From: Deltaproteobacteria bacterium
GTDB lineage: Bacteria > Myxococcota > B64-G9
Length of the DNA stretch: 64,000 nt
Assembly: GCA_019307065.1 (NCBI GenBank)
Contig: JAFDKH010000002.1
Span: 1-64,000 of the forward strand
Direction: 5' to 3'
Shown: piece by piece, positions 46,952-56,292 of the stretch
Numbering within the stretch: position 1 is the first letter of the stretch
Layout of the letters: each line of letters starts with the position of its first letter
Translations under genes and position numbers: made by a program
The notes under the pieces: generated by a model
Told to the model about the DNA's origin: nothing
The model's database searches: none
Seen by the model: the letters and a program-made list of their open reading frames with translations, nothing else

Positions 46952-47791
46952 ATGAAAAATTCTCTTGCGGAAATTAATGATTATAATATTTTGCGGCGGG
47001 AGCTCGAAGAAATTCTCACTCGGGGCACCGCGGCGGCGGCTTTGGCCCTGAGCGAAATCAGGCTGGCGACTTACTGGCAGGTCGGCAAGCGCCTGGCCAG
47101 GCAAAGCGCAGCCCTTGACGAAGGCTCGCGCCTGAGACTTTTTTCTAAACTCAACCAAGACCTGGGCGTCTCGGCCCAGCTGCTCTACCAGGCCCTGCGT
47201 TTTTACCGCGCCTACCCGCGCGGGCTGCCCCAACAACCCGACGCCCGCAAGCTGTCCTGGGGCGCTCACATCGAACTGCTAAGCCTTGCCGAACCCGAGC
47301 AACGCGGGTTTTATTTAGAACGTGCAATCGATCAAGGCATGTCGCGGGCCAGATTACGGGCGGCGATCAAGAGCGATCTTTACCGGCAGCAACAGCCCGA
47401 AATGGGCCAGGTCATTGAAGCCCTCGACCGGCCGCGCAGCGGGCTGCACCTGTACAAAGCCGTTGTCGAGCGCGTGGTCGACGGCGACACTCTGCTTGTA
47501 CGCGTCGACCTGGGCTTCGATACCTGGCGGGTCGAACGGGTTCGCCTGCGCGGAATAGACACCGCACCGCTGGGCACCCGCCGCGGACAACGTGCCAAAG
47601 AATTCGTCGAACAAAAACTCGCTGAGACCGCCTTCATTGTGCTGCGAACCTACAAGACAGATCTTTACAAACGTTACGTGGCCGATGTCTTTTACGACGC
47701 GTCGAAAAAACGCAAAGAACTCGTCTTCGAAAAAGGCTCTTTCCTCAATCAGCAACTCTTGACCGCCAAGCTGGCAGTCAGAATGATGTAA
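46952..47791 (+). CDS. DUF1016 N-terminal (YhcG-like) domain fused to a staphylococcal nuclease-like (SNase) domain
   Basis: ATYWQVGKRLARQ…LSWGAHIELLSLAEPEQRGFYLERAIDQGMSRARLRAAIKSDLY; then VERVVDGDTLLVRV…RVRLRGIDTAPLG…TYKTDLYKRYVADVFY. Confidence 0.83.
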   Translation: MKNSLAEINDYNILRRELEEILTRGTAAAALALSEIRLATYWQVGKRLARQSAALDEGSRLRLFSKLNQDLGVSAQLLYQALRFYRAYPRGLPQQPDARKLSWGAHIELLSLAEPEQRGFYLERAIDQGMSRARLRAAIKSDLYRQQQPEMGQVIEALDRPRSGLHLYKAVVERVVDGDTLLVRVDLGFDTWRVERVRLRGIDTAPLGTRRGQRAKEFVEQKLAETAFIVLRTYKTDLYKRYVADVFYDASKKRKELVFEKGSFLNQQLLTAKLAVRMM

Positions 47792-47812
47792 GTTGGATTT
47801 ATTGAAGTTGAT

Positions 47813-48934
47813 CTAGAAGCTTCTTTTATAGAGCTCTTTGATCTTGTCGGTGGTCCACTCGCCGGGGCTTTTTTCTAGATGCTTCTTGCCTTTGGCCAAC
47901 TCGGCAAAGGTATCGAAGTCTTCTTCATGAACACCGTAGGCCCTCAGGCGCGGCGCCACACCGAGTGACTCGATAAACGACCGCAACGCCTTTGGTGCAT
48001 CGTCACGGTTGCCTAAAAGATCACCGATAAAGCTGACTCGATCCGGATCTGTTTCTAAAAGCGCTTCTAAGAAGGCCGGCAACAATAAGATTGTCGCGCG
48101 CCCGTGAGCAAGTTCGTAGCGCACCGTAATCGGGTAACCCAGGGCATGCGGTACCAGGGTGCCGGTATTGGCGATTGCAAACCCGGCCGAACAAGCCGCG
48201 ACCTGCATCTCGGCCCGCGAAACCAGGTTGTCAGGCTGCGAACGCACCACCGGCAGGTGAGTGTGGACGCGCCTGATTGCATCGCCCAGAATGACATCGG
48301 TGTAAGGAGAGCGAACTTTTGAGAAACAAGCCTCAACCGCATGACACAGCGCATCCAGGCCGGTATCGACGGTTACGTTTTCGGGCATCGAAACAGTTTG
48401 CTTGGGATCGAGGATCGCTATCTGCGGAAATAGTTCCGGCATGGCGATCCCGAATTTGTCGCCCTCGGACACATCGGTCAGCACGGCGTACTGAGTTACT
48501 TCCGAACCGGTTCCCGAAGTCGTCGGAATCGCCACGACCGGCAGAGGCGTGTTTTCGGGACGCAGCTGATTGAAAAACTGACGCGTGTCTCCTTGATTGA
48601 CCGTCATCAGGGCAATCGCCTTGGCGGCATCAATCGCGCTGCCGCCGCCGACACCCAGAATCCAGCGAGCTCGATTTGATCGGGCCATTTCGGCCCCATC
48701 CTTGATGGTGTCGACCGTAGGGTTGGGCTCGATTTGATCGAACAAGGTGGTTTCAATCTTGGCCGCCTGGAGTAAATCGACTATCGAGCCCAACAAACCT
48801 GACAACCTGGCAGAGCGACGGCCAGAAACAACCAGACAATTTCGCGGGAACTTAGAAACTTCATCGGACAGCCGTTCTAAGCTGTCGACTCCGCCCACTA
48901 CTCGAGTTGGTGCATGATGAGTATACTGATCCAA
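47813..48934 (-). CDS. Iron-containing alcohol dehydrogenase
   Basis: GVGGGSAIDAAKAIA, IPTTSGTGSEVT, GLDALCHAVEACFS, PHALGYPITVRYELAHGRA. Confidence 0.93.
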   Translation of the reverse strand: MDQYTHHAPTRVVGGVDSLERLSDEVSKFPRNCLVVSGRRSARLSGLLGSIVDLLQAAKIETTLFDQIEPNPTVDTIKDGAEMARSNRARWILGVGGGSAIDAAKAIALMTVNQGDTRQFFNQLRPENTPLPVVAIPTTSGTGSEVTQYAVLTDVSEGDKFGIAMPELFPQIAILDPKQTVSMPENVTVDTGLDALCHAVEACFSKVRSPYTDVILGDAIRRVHTHLPVVRSQPDNLVSRAEMQVAACSAGFAIANTGTLVPHALGYPITVRYELAHGRATILLLPAFLEALLETDPDRVSFIGDLLGNRDDAPKALRSFIESLGVAPRLRAYGVHEEDFDTFAELAKGKKHLEKSPGEWTTDKIKELYKRSF

Positions 48935-49278
48935 AAATTCTCCATTGCCAGGTAAACTTGCTCGGTTGAGCTGTCAGTCTATCCGAAAGTACGCCAATAT
49001 CAAATTTTTCATTACGTCCAAGGTGTTGAGACAAAAAACGTAAAGCTAATTGCCTATCGGTCAGTTGACCGGTAAGACCAGTTTCCAGGCATCGGCAACT
49101 GTCGGTTTCTCTCTATCATTATGTAATAACTACCAAAACCTGAAAATGATTTTGTGAGCCCGCTCCACACCGGTGTGACAGAAAGTCTCGTTTCTTTGGG
49201 CGAATGGGTGAGTATGTTTTTTTTCTAAAAAAACCTCAAATAAAACAGGCCCGTAAAAGCACACCCGGCGCGTCGGTC

Positions 49279-49293
49279 TGGCACACCTCTTGC
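49279..49293 (+). promoter_or_regulatory. Candidate sigma-54 (-24/-12) promoter
   Basis: TGGCACACCTCTTGC; GG and GC separated by 10 nt; 45 bp upstream of ATG 49338. Confidence 0.7.
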
Positions 49294-49337
49294 GCTAATA
49301 GTCGAGCATGAGCGCTTATAAAACAAAGGAGCCCTCC

Positions 49338-51239
49338 ATGAAGCATGCCGTCCGGACAACAGTCTCAAGTTGCCTGATTATACTTATCCTGCTGGTTAGT
49401 GGATGCACCAATAGCATATCGACCGGCGCCATCGAAAAAGGCGAGCTTTACAATACAGTCGGTCTGGCAGCCGGCAGCCAGCTGTTTGACGCAAACGGTC
49501 TGGCGCTCGAAGCCTATGCCGAACATGCCTTCATCCGGACCGGCTTCATGTGGGATGCAGAAGTTGGCTGTCAACTCGAGGGTCGTTTCATTGGCGAAAA
49601 CGGCGAGTGGTCCGACTGGCTGCCGATGGTTACCAGGTGGTCGGAAGGCCTGGCCCACAGCGGTTATATTGATGTCCGCGGTCAATCCGCGATCGGCTTT
49701 CAACTCAGACATGTCGCCGGGCCGGCGCCCAGCTACCTGATGGCCGAAGCAATCGATCAAATCGGCGAGGCCGTAGAAAGAGGCCAAGCGGTCGAACAAC
49801 CCGAATCCGGCTACAAATCCATGCAACAAGCCCTGGCGCCGGGCAATCTGGTTCATTCGCGGGCCGACTGGGGCGCCCGTTCTCCGGCCTGTAGTTCCGG
49901 CTCCCATTCGCCGTCCAGGATCACCATTCATCATACCGCCTCGCCCTTGCCCGATTCGGTCTCGGTCATAACCCGCCTGCGCCAGGTCCAGAACTATCAC
50001 ATCGACACGCGCGGCTGGTGCGATGTCGGCTATCACTACCTGGTTGACTGGAATGGTGAGATTTGGCAGGGCCGCTATGAGACCACGATCGGGGCCCACG
50101 TACTCGATAACAACACCGGCAACGTCGGTATTTCTTTCATCGGGACTTACAACTCGAGCTCCCCGACCAGTGCTCAAATCAACAACACCGCCGGCTTGAT
50201 GAGCTGGCTGAAGAATCAGTACGGCATCTCGATGACAAGAACCAAAGTCAAAGGCCACCGCGAGTACCGCGGAAACTCGGCCGGTGACTGTCCCGGCGAC
50301 CGGCTCTACGCCAAGCTGGGAGACTTGGTGACCCTGGCGGCCGGGGGCTCGGTCGACCCCGGCGACGACCCTGGTGACGACCCCGGTGATGATCCCGGCG
50401 ACGACCCGGCTGGTTCCAGCCTGATTCAGGGTGTCGTGTTTCTCGACCAGGGACAGGGTACCTCCGATATGAGCTGGCGACTACCGGGAGCTACTGTCAG
50501 CGTGTCCGGCCACGGCAACACGGTTGCCAGGGCGAGCGACGCCTATTGGTCGGTCGCTGTTCCGGCCAACAGTTATACAGTCACGGCCTCCATGTCAGGC
50601 TACCAGACTGCCTCGAGAACTTGCACGGTCACCGACGGCAGTCAGGTCTGGTGCTCGGTCGGCCTGGTGCCCGGTGACGATCCCGGTGACGATCCCGGCG
50701 ACGATCCCGGTGACGATCCCGGTGACGATCCCGGTGACGATCCCGGTGACGATCCCGGCGACGATCCCGGCGACGATCCCGGCGACGATCCCGGCCAGGA
50801 CCCCGCTGATAATCATGAGGGCCAGGGCAAAGTCTACGGACACGTCTTGGTCGGCATCGAGAAAAGGTATGCCGGCGATCCCGAGCTTGGCGACCCGGTC
50901 TCCGGGGCCAAGATCATGATCTACGGTGAAATAATCATGACCGAGACCGACGAAGATGGATACTTCGAAGCCTGGGTCGACCCGGGAACCTACGGCATCA
51001 TCGCCCAGGCCGAAGGCTTCTTGGATGGCGGCAACGAGTGCAGCGTAGTTGAAGGCAGCGAGACGGAATGCGAGATCCGGGCAATTCCCGATTCGCATGA
51101 TCTCGATCCAGGTGACAATGACCAGACCGATATTGATATGTACCCCGGTTGCAGCACAACCGGGCATATGCCTTCGGCGGCTGCTCTGGTCCTGATTTTA
51201 GTTATCGGCTTAGTCTACCGGCGCAGAGATCTTAGCTAG
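49338..51239 (+). CDS. Lipoprotein PGRP/amidase-like with DDPG repeats and C-terminal MYXO-CTERM-like sorting tail
   Basis: Lipobox LVSGC; RITIHHTASP, YHYLVDWNGEIWQGR, VKGHREY…DCPGDRLY; tail GCSTTG-TM-YRRRDLS. Confidence 0.88.
   Translation: MKHAVRTTVSSCLIILILLVSGCTNSISTGAIEKGELYNTVGLAAGSQLFDANGLALEAYAEHAFIRTGFMWDAEVGCQLEGRFIGENGEWSDWLPMVTRWSEGLAHSGYIDVRGQSAIGFQLRHVAGPAPSYLMAEAIDQIGEAVERGQAVEQPESGYKSMQQALAPGNLVHSRADWGARSPACSSGSHSPSRITIHHTASPLPDSVSVITRLRQVQNYHIDTRGWCDVGYHYLVDWNGEIWQGRYETTIGAHVLDNNTGNVGISFIGTYNSSSPTSAQINNTAGLMSWLKNQYGISMTRTKVKGHREYRGNSAGDCPGDRLYAKLGDLVTLAAGGSVDPGDDPGDDPGDDPGDDPAGSSLIQGVVFLDQGQGTSDMSWRLPGATVSVSGHGNTVARASDAYWSVAVPANSYTVTASMSGYQTASRTCTVTDGSQVWCSVGLVPGDDPGDDPGDDPGDDPGDDPGDDPGDDPGDDPGDDPGDDPGQDPADNHEGQGKVYGHVLVGIEKRYAGDPELGDPVSGAKIMIYGEIIMTETDEDGYFEAWVDPGTYGIIAQAEGFLDGGNECSVVEGSETECEIRAIPDSHDLDPGDNDQTDIDMYPGCSTTGHMPSAAALVLILVIGLVYRRRDLS
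50673..50792 (+). repeat. Ten copies of a 12-bp tandem repeat (GGYGACGATCCC) encoding GDDP
   Basis: Near-identical units differing only at GGT/GGC. Confidence 0.95.
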
Positions 51240-52257
51240 ATTCCGGCGATTTGCTGGCCGGGTCTTCACCCTCGGCTTCGCCTTCGCCCTCACCTTCCGG
51301 GGCGGGTTCACAAATTTTCTTGTACTGTTCTAAAACAATCGGAGCACTCTTGACCCCCAACTCGTGAGAGCGATCAAGATGTGATTTTGATTCTTTGCAC
51401 AGTCCCAAACCAATCAGGATGACCGCCAGGTTGTGCTGCGCCTGGGGAAAATCTTCGCGGGTCAGTATAGCATTGAAATAGGCGCGGGCGGCTTCTTCAA
51501 GTGCGTCTGTTTTGGTGTAGGCCAAGCCAAGGTTGTATTGAGCAGTCGCATTTTGCGGATCGATTTCGACAGCCTTGCTAAGCTGCTCAATAGCTTCGGC
51601 AGCCTGGCCGGCATTTGTCATGAACAACCCCAAATTACTACGAGCATTGACATTATCAGGTTTGAGCTCGACTGCCTTTTTGCCAGTTTCAATGGCCTCT
51701 GCGAGTTTGCCGAGTTGCGCCAAGGTCAAAGACAACTGGGCCAAAGCAGTCGCGGATTTGGGATCGCTTTTTATTGCCTGACGTAGCATTTTCTCGGCTT
51801 CGGGTTTCTTACCCATTTTTCGCAGCAGGATCCCGGCGGCTACATACGATTCGGTATGTTTGGGATCTAGCTTGATACTTTTCTTGAAGGCCGCCACCGC
51901 ACCAGAGCGATCGCCGCGTTTTTCGAGCGCGACTCCCAGGTGGTAATGAATCAAGTCGCCCTCGGGCTGTAGTTTGCAGGACTTGCGCAAGTGAGCGATT
52001 CCCTCGGGCAATTTTCCGTCCAGGCACAACTGCCAGCCCAAACAATGCTCCATTTTGGGGTCATTGGGTTGCATCTTCAAGACCTTGCGGCAGGCCGCGA
52101 CAGAATTCTCACTATCGGGATCCATGCAAGCCTTGCGCAGCAGTGCCAGGGAATCTGACTGGCCGGATTGCTCATCCGGCTTGGTTTCGGCACCGGCACA
52201 GGCCATCAGGCTTCCAGTTAAGATGATCAACAATAGGATGGTTCCAAGTTTGTGCAT
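51232..52257 (-). CDS. TPR-repeat lipoprotein
   Basis: Lipobox GSLMAC; repeated TPR signatures (AIETGKKAVELKPDNVNARSNLGLF; AIEQLSKAVEIDPQNATAQYNLGLAY). Confidence 0.87.
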   Translation of the reverse strand: MHKLGTILLLIILTGSLMACAGAETKPDEQSGQSDSLALLRKACMDPDSENSVAACRKVLKMQPNDPKMEHCLGWQLCLDGKLPEGIAHLRKSCKLQPEGDLIHYHLGVALEKRGDRSGAVAAFKKSIKLDPKHTESYVAAGILLRKMGKKPEAEKMLRQAIKSDPKSATALAQLSLTLAQLGKLAEAIETGKKAVELKPDNVNARSNLGLFMTNAGQAAEAIEQLSKAVEIDPQNATAQYNLGLAYTKTDALEEAARAYFNAILTREDFPQAQHNLAVILIGLGLCKESKSHLDRSHELGVKSAPIVLEQYKKICEPAPEGEGEGEAEGEDPASKSPESS

Positions 52258-52405
52258 TTTCTTTCGGTCCTCCTGTTCACCCGAAACTATGGTAGCCGGC
52301 GGCTGAAGTCAACTATGGCCAAATCTTGACCTAGCCCCCACCGGCACCCTATCCTGAACAAAGAACCCGGAAAATCCCGTAAATCTGATTCGAGAGGATA
52401 AACAA

Positions 52406-54436
52406 TTGGGTACCCGGCAACTAATCGCCAGCATATTCGTATTCTTGGGATTTTTTCTGTCAAGCACGGCCCTGGCTTCCCCGCCAGTTAATATCAAGCT
52501 TCAGCTAAGCGAGCGTGATGTTCTTGTTTCCAAAGACAAGCGGCTCAGCCTCAGCATTATAGTCACAGACTCAAAAGGACTTCCGTTCGAAAGTCAGCCA
52601 CCAGCCCTGACCGCTTCTTCCGGCCGTTTAGTGGATTTACATGCCAGCGGCAAGGGTCGTTACAAGGCTACCTATGTAATGCCGCAACGCCTTCATCCGC
52701 AAGCGGTGATTTTAGCCGCCAAGATTCCCAACTCGCCGCCGGCCTGGACAGTATTGTATTTACGCGCCAAGACTACTCTGCCGGTCAACACCAATAAGTC
52801 GAATGTCATGGTCACCCTGACGCTGGGCGGCAAGTCCTACGGTCCGGTGCGCACCGATAATAGCGGGCGGGTCAGTATTCCGGTTGAAGTCCATCCCAGC
52901 CAAACCGAAGCTCGGGCGGTGGCCGTAGACGAGTTCGGCAACCGTACCACTCGTAAAGTCAAGATTCCGATTCCACGCGTCTCGCTTCTGGTGGGCTTCG
53001 CCGAGCGTGAGGAATTGATCGCCGACGGTCAGGATGGGACCGAAATCTACATCATCCAGGTGCATTCAGACGGCTCGCCCGCCCAGGATGTTTCATTCCT
53101 GGTGCACCGCTCTCAGGGCTCGGTCTCCAAAGCGGTTCGAATCCGTCCCGGCCTGTACAAGATCAAGTACACCGCTCCAGCCGGTTTAAAAAAGAAGAAG
53201 ATCAGCCTGACCATCGCGGATAAAAGAAGCCCAAAAACCAGCCGCCAGGTGTTCAACTTTAACTTGTCGGCCGGACAACCGGATCGCCTGACGGTCTGGG
53301 CCAAACCAGACACATTATCCGCCGACGGCAAAAGCAAAAGCCTACTGACAATCAAGGTCGTCGATCGGGTCGGTAACCCCCTCGATATATATGTCCCAAA
53401 AATCTCATGCTCGCTGGGTACGCTCGGTCCGCTGACTGGTCAAGGCAAGGGAATCTTCAAGGCCGAGTACACCGCCCCGGTTTTTGATACCGGACAAGCT
53501 GAGTGCCTCGCCAGTATCAGCCGCGAAAAAATTCCGCTCGAAAATAAATTCAGCCTGAAGTTGACGACTCCAGTCCCGGCCACAATGGATATTGAGACCG
53601 ACACTTTCAGCCTGGTGGCTGACGGAAACAGTTCGGCGACTATTTCAATCTTGGTCAAGGACAAGTACGCCAACGGATTGCAAGGAGTGGATGTTCAGGC
53701 CCACACCACGATTGGCACTTTGAGCCGAATCCTCGATGATGGCGGTGGACGTTACCATCTAATCTTCACCTCGCCGCGCGGCAAGCGTAGCAGCAAGGTT
53801 CGCATCTCGCTCAAGGCTGGACGAGACGCCCAGCCGCCCGACGGGTTCGTAATCATCTCCTTAGAACCGCCTCCCTTGCCGGTCCAGCCGGTGCCCTGGG
53901 TGACAGTCGGGGCCTGGGCCGGGGTGATGTCGAACTTTGGCCGCATCAACTATGCTTCGTTCACCTTGGATTCAACATTTAAGCTACCCTTTGGTTCCGA
54001 CATGCTCTACCTGGGCCTGGAGGGCGGCTACCGGTTCGGCTTTCAAGACAAACAAACTCTGATTGAGGGTATTGACGTCACTACCGAACTCGAATCCATT
54101 CCGCTGCACCTGTCATTCTTCGTAAAACTGTTTCCGCGCTCACGCTTCTCACTCCTTTTCGGGGTCGGCGGCGGGGCCGAATTCGTTCAATGGTCAGTGA
54201 CACCCACACTTGGGGCCCGAGAGAGAAATCACACGACTTTATTCGGCGGCCTGGCCTTCATCGGGGGCGAGCTGCGTATGGGTCCGGGGGCTCTTTTTTT
54301 CAGCCTGCGTTACATGTATGCTTATCTTATCGACCGTTCGACTGTCGAGCAGGTCAACGGCACGTCAAACTCTTTACTCAAGGGCAATATCGGCGGCCTG
54401 GACGTCGGCTTCGGTTATCGCCTTTTCCTGTGGTAA
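52406..54436 (+). CDS. Exported protein with tandem Ig-like (invasin/Big_1-like) domains and C-terminal outer-membrane beta-barrel
   Basis: TTG start after gagagga; repeated LSADGKSKSLLTIKVVDRVGNPL / LVADGNSSATISILVKDKYANGL; C-terminal amphipathic strands ending DVGFGYRLFLW. Confidence 0.77.
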   Translation: MGTRQLIASIFVFLGFFLSSTALASPPVNIKLQLSERDVLVSKDKRLSLSIIVTDSKGLPFESQPPALTASSGRLVDLHASGKGRYKATYVMPQRLHPQAVILAAKIPNSPPAWTVLYLRAKTTLPVNTNKSNVMVTLTLGGKSYGPVRTDNSGRVSIPVEVHPSQTEARAVAVDEFGNRTTRKVKIPIPRVSLLVGFAEREELIADGQDGTEIYIIQVHSDGSPAQDVSFLVHRSQGSVSKAVRIRPGLYKIKYTAPAGLKKKKISLTIADKRSPKTSRQVFNFNLSAGQPDRLTVWAKPDTLSADGKSKSLLTIKVVDRVGNPLDIYVPKISCSLGTLGPLTGQGKGIFKAEYTAPVFDTGQAECLASISREKIPLENKFSLKLTTPVPATMDIETDTFSLVADGNSSATISILVKDKYANGLQGVDVQAHTTIGTLSRILDDGGGRYHLIFTSPRGKRSSKVRISLKAGRDAQPPDGFVIISLEPPPLPVQPVPWVTVGAWAGVMSNFGRINYASFTLDSTFKLPFGSDMLYLGLEGGYRFGFQDKQTLIEGIDVTTELESIPLHLSFFVKLFPRSRFSLLFGVGGGAEFVQWSVTPTLGARERNHTTLFGGLAFIGGELRMGPGALFFSLRYMYAYLIDRSTVEQVNGTSNSLLKGNIGGLDVGFGYRLFLW

Positions 54437-54450
54437 ACTTGGTTCATTGA

Positions 54451-55548
54451 ATGAAAGTCTTCTTACAAAAATCAATTGTTTATTTGATGACTTTCGGTTT
54501 GCCGGCCGGTTGCGCGATTGAGCAAGTACCGGCGCCCAGCCTGAGTGAAGTTTGTCTGGCCCAAGAACGAGATGGCTGCATCAATGCAGTCTATCCGGGT
54601 GCAGTCTACGACCTGGCCTTGCTGGGTGAACAATTCCAACCGGCCTTCGAAATAAGCCTGGACAATTCCGAACCACCGGCGACCCGCGGGCTATTCAAAG
54701 GAAAAATCGGCGATGTCGTCATTAGTCCGCTGACTCTGCAACCCGATTTACTGAGGGGCTACCAAGTCTTGCATGGCCAGCTGGCTGGAAACCTGCCGAT
54801 CGGCCTGCATGCCGCCGAGATTGTTACCCCCGCTGGACAGCGTTCGCAGCTGGCCGATGCGCTACGGGTAATGAACCCGCTCAGTGTAACCAGCCGATTC
54901 CAGAAACCGCAGGTTCCGGCAGGTTATCTCTTCATTCTTTACGTTGATCTTGAGAATCTTGGCCCGCAAGACCTCCAGGACGTTTCAATCACCCTCAGCC
55001 AGCAAGGCAGCGGCTTTTGTGAGCTGCCGCAACCAGCTGATGCATTCACAGTCCCGGCCGGTCAGAAAGTCGTTCAACAAATCGAACTGGCCGCTGTCAG
55101 TCCGGGTCAAGTCACTATCTCGCTTGCGGTAGCTGGATTGGTAAATCAGACCGTGCTTGTAGATCTCGAGCAGCCGCTCTCAATCGATGCCAGAGTGCTG
55201 ACTCCGACAAACCTGCAGGTAGTCGCCTCGCTGGCCCAGCCAAGTGTACGCCTGGGACGCTTCTTCGAACTAATTGTCGACGTGACCAACCTGGGCCAGA
55301 CACCGGCTCGGGGAGTTGAACTACTAGTGCCCACTCAATCAGGCCCCGGCACAGTCGACTGGGACACGATCAAGCCCGAAGCCCTGGATATTCCTGCCGA
55401 TTCGACCAGGCGAATACGCTGGGAAGGCCGCGCTACTAATACCGGCAATGTCGAGATCTCAGCCCGAGTTTCCGGAATGGAAGCTGTTTCCGGGCGTTTA
55501 CTGGGGCCGATTGGGAGCAACCTGCTGGTGCTTCAGATTCTTCCGTAA
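54451..55548 (+). CDS. Lipoprotein with CARDB-like domains
   Basis: Lipobox LPAGC; LFILYVDLENLGPQDLQDVSI and FFELIVDVTNLGQTPARGVEL. Confidence 0.7.
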   Translation: MKVFLQKSIVYLMTFGLPAGCAIEQVPAPSLSEVCLAQERDGCINAVYPGAVYDLALLGEQFQPAFEISLDNSEPPATRGLFKGKIGDVVISPLTLQPDLLRGYQVLHGQLAGNLPIGLHAAEIVTPAGQRSQLADALRVMNPLSVTSRFQKPQVPAGYLFILYVDLENLGPQDLQDVSITLSQQGSGFCELPQPADAFTVPAGQKVVQQIELAAVSPGQVTISLAVAGLVNQTVLVDLEQPLSIDARVLTPTNLQVVASLAQPSVRLGRFFELIVDVTNLGQTPARGVELLVPTQSGPGTVDWDTIKPEALDIPADSTRRIRWEGRATNTGNVEISARVSGMEAVSGRLLGPIGSNLLVLQILP

Positions 55549-55629
55549 TCTTGATCAATAGCCAAGGTTGTGTTTTTATTTCTTATTGTCGGGATCATTG
55601 ATCTGCTCCGACTGGAGGCCGTGCTTATA

Positions 55630-56274
55630 ATGAATCAGACATCGCCTGACAGAAGACAATGCATCTTGGTAATCGACGACGAAGAAGTTGTTCGTTTTTT
55701 ATTTCAGAGTCTGCTCGAAGAAGCAGGCTTCCAATCTTTCTTGGCCAGTGACGGGCGCCAGGGCGTGGAAATGCTCGATCGTCACGCGCCGGCGGTAGCT
55801 CTGGTCGATAAGAACCTGCCCGATATGTCCGGCCTGGATCTCATTGAAGCCCAGAAAAAACGCCACCCGGATACCGAGTTCATAATGATAACCGGCTATG
55901 CTTCGCTCGATTCGGCGGTCAAGGCTATGGAGGTCGGCGCATTTTCATACCTGACAAAACCTTTCGATGAAATGGATACCGTTCTGGATCGGATCAGGGC
56001 CGCCCTCGAAGTAAACAGCTTGCGGGTCGAGACTGCTCTATTACGCGATCGTCTGAACATCATTGAAGACGAGCAAGAGCGGCCCGGCAGTCCGGTCGAG
56101 TCAGCCGGCGGGGCTTCGCACCATTTGATCGACCAGGTTCTCTATACCATTTCTTTTCTCGAATCTTTTGTGGATAAACGCGGCCAGATACCCTCGCCGG
56201 CTGACTGGGCTCGGACTATCGACCGGCTCGAAGAAGCTGCAAGGCTTCTCAAGCAAGCCTTTGAAGGCAAGTAA
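55630..56274 (+). CDS. Response regulator receiver protein without recognisable DNA-binding output domain
   Basis: ILVIDDEEVV, LVDKNLPDMSG, MITGYAS, YLTKPFDE. Confidence 0.88.
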   Translation: MNQTSPDRRQCILVIDDEEVVRFLFQSLLEEAGFQSFLASDGRQGVEMLDRHAPAVALVDKNLPDMSGLDLIEAQKKRHPDTEFIMITGYASLDSAVKAMEVGAFSYLTKPFDEMDTVLDRIRAALEVNSLRVETALLRDRLNIIEDEQERPGSPVESAGGASHHLIDQVLYTISFLESFVDKRGQIPSPADWARTIDRLEEAARLLKQAFEGK

Positions 56275-56292
56275 CTTACCTCGAGAGTTCTT

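Noticed and set aside
49210-49235. gttttttttctaaaaaaac as Rho-independent terminator
   Set aside because: AT-only hairpin without GC stem; too weak to call.
49365-50258. 297-aa - strand ORF
   Set aside because: Antisense to the PGRP amidase gene, no recognisable domain.
50673-50792. Possible CRISPR array
   Set aside because: Units are 12 bp, contiguous with no spacers and in-frame coding; it is a coding minisatellite.
50595-51167. - strand ORF with (IVTG/IVAG)n repeats
   Set aside because: Reverse translation of the DDPG minisatellite; repeat composition rather than a real protein.
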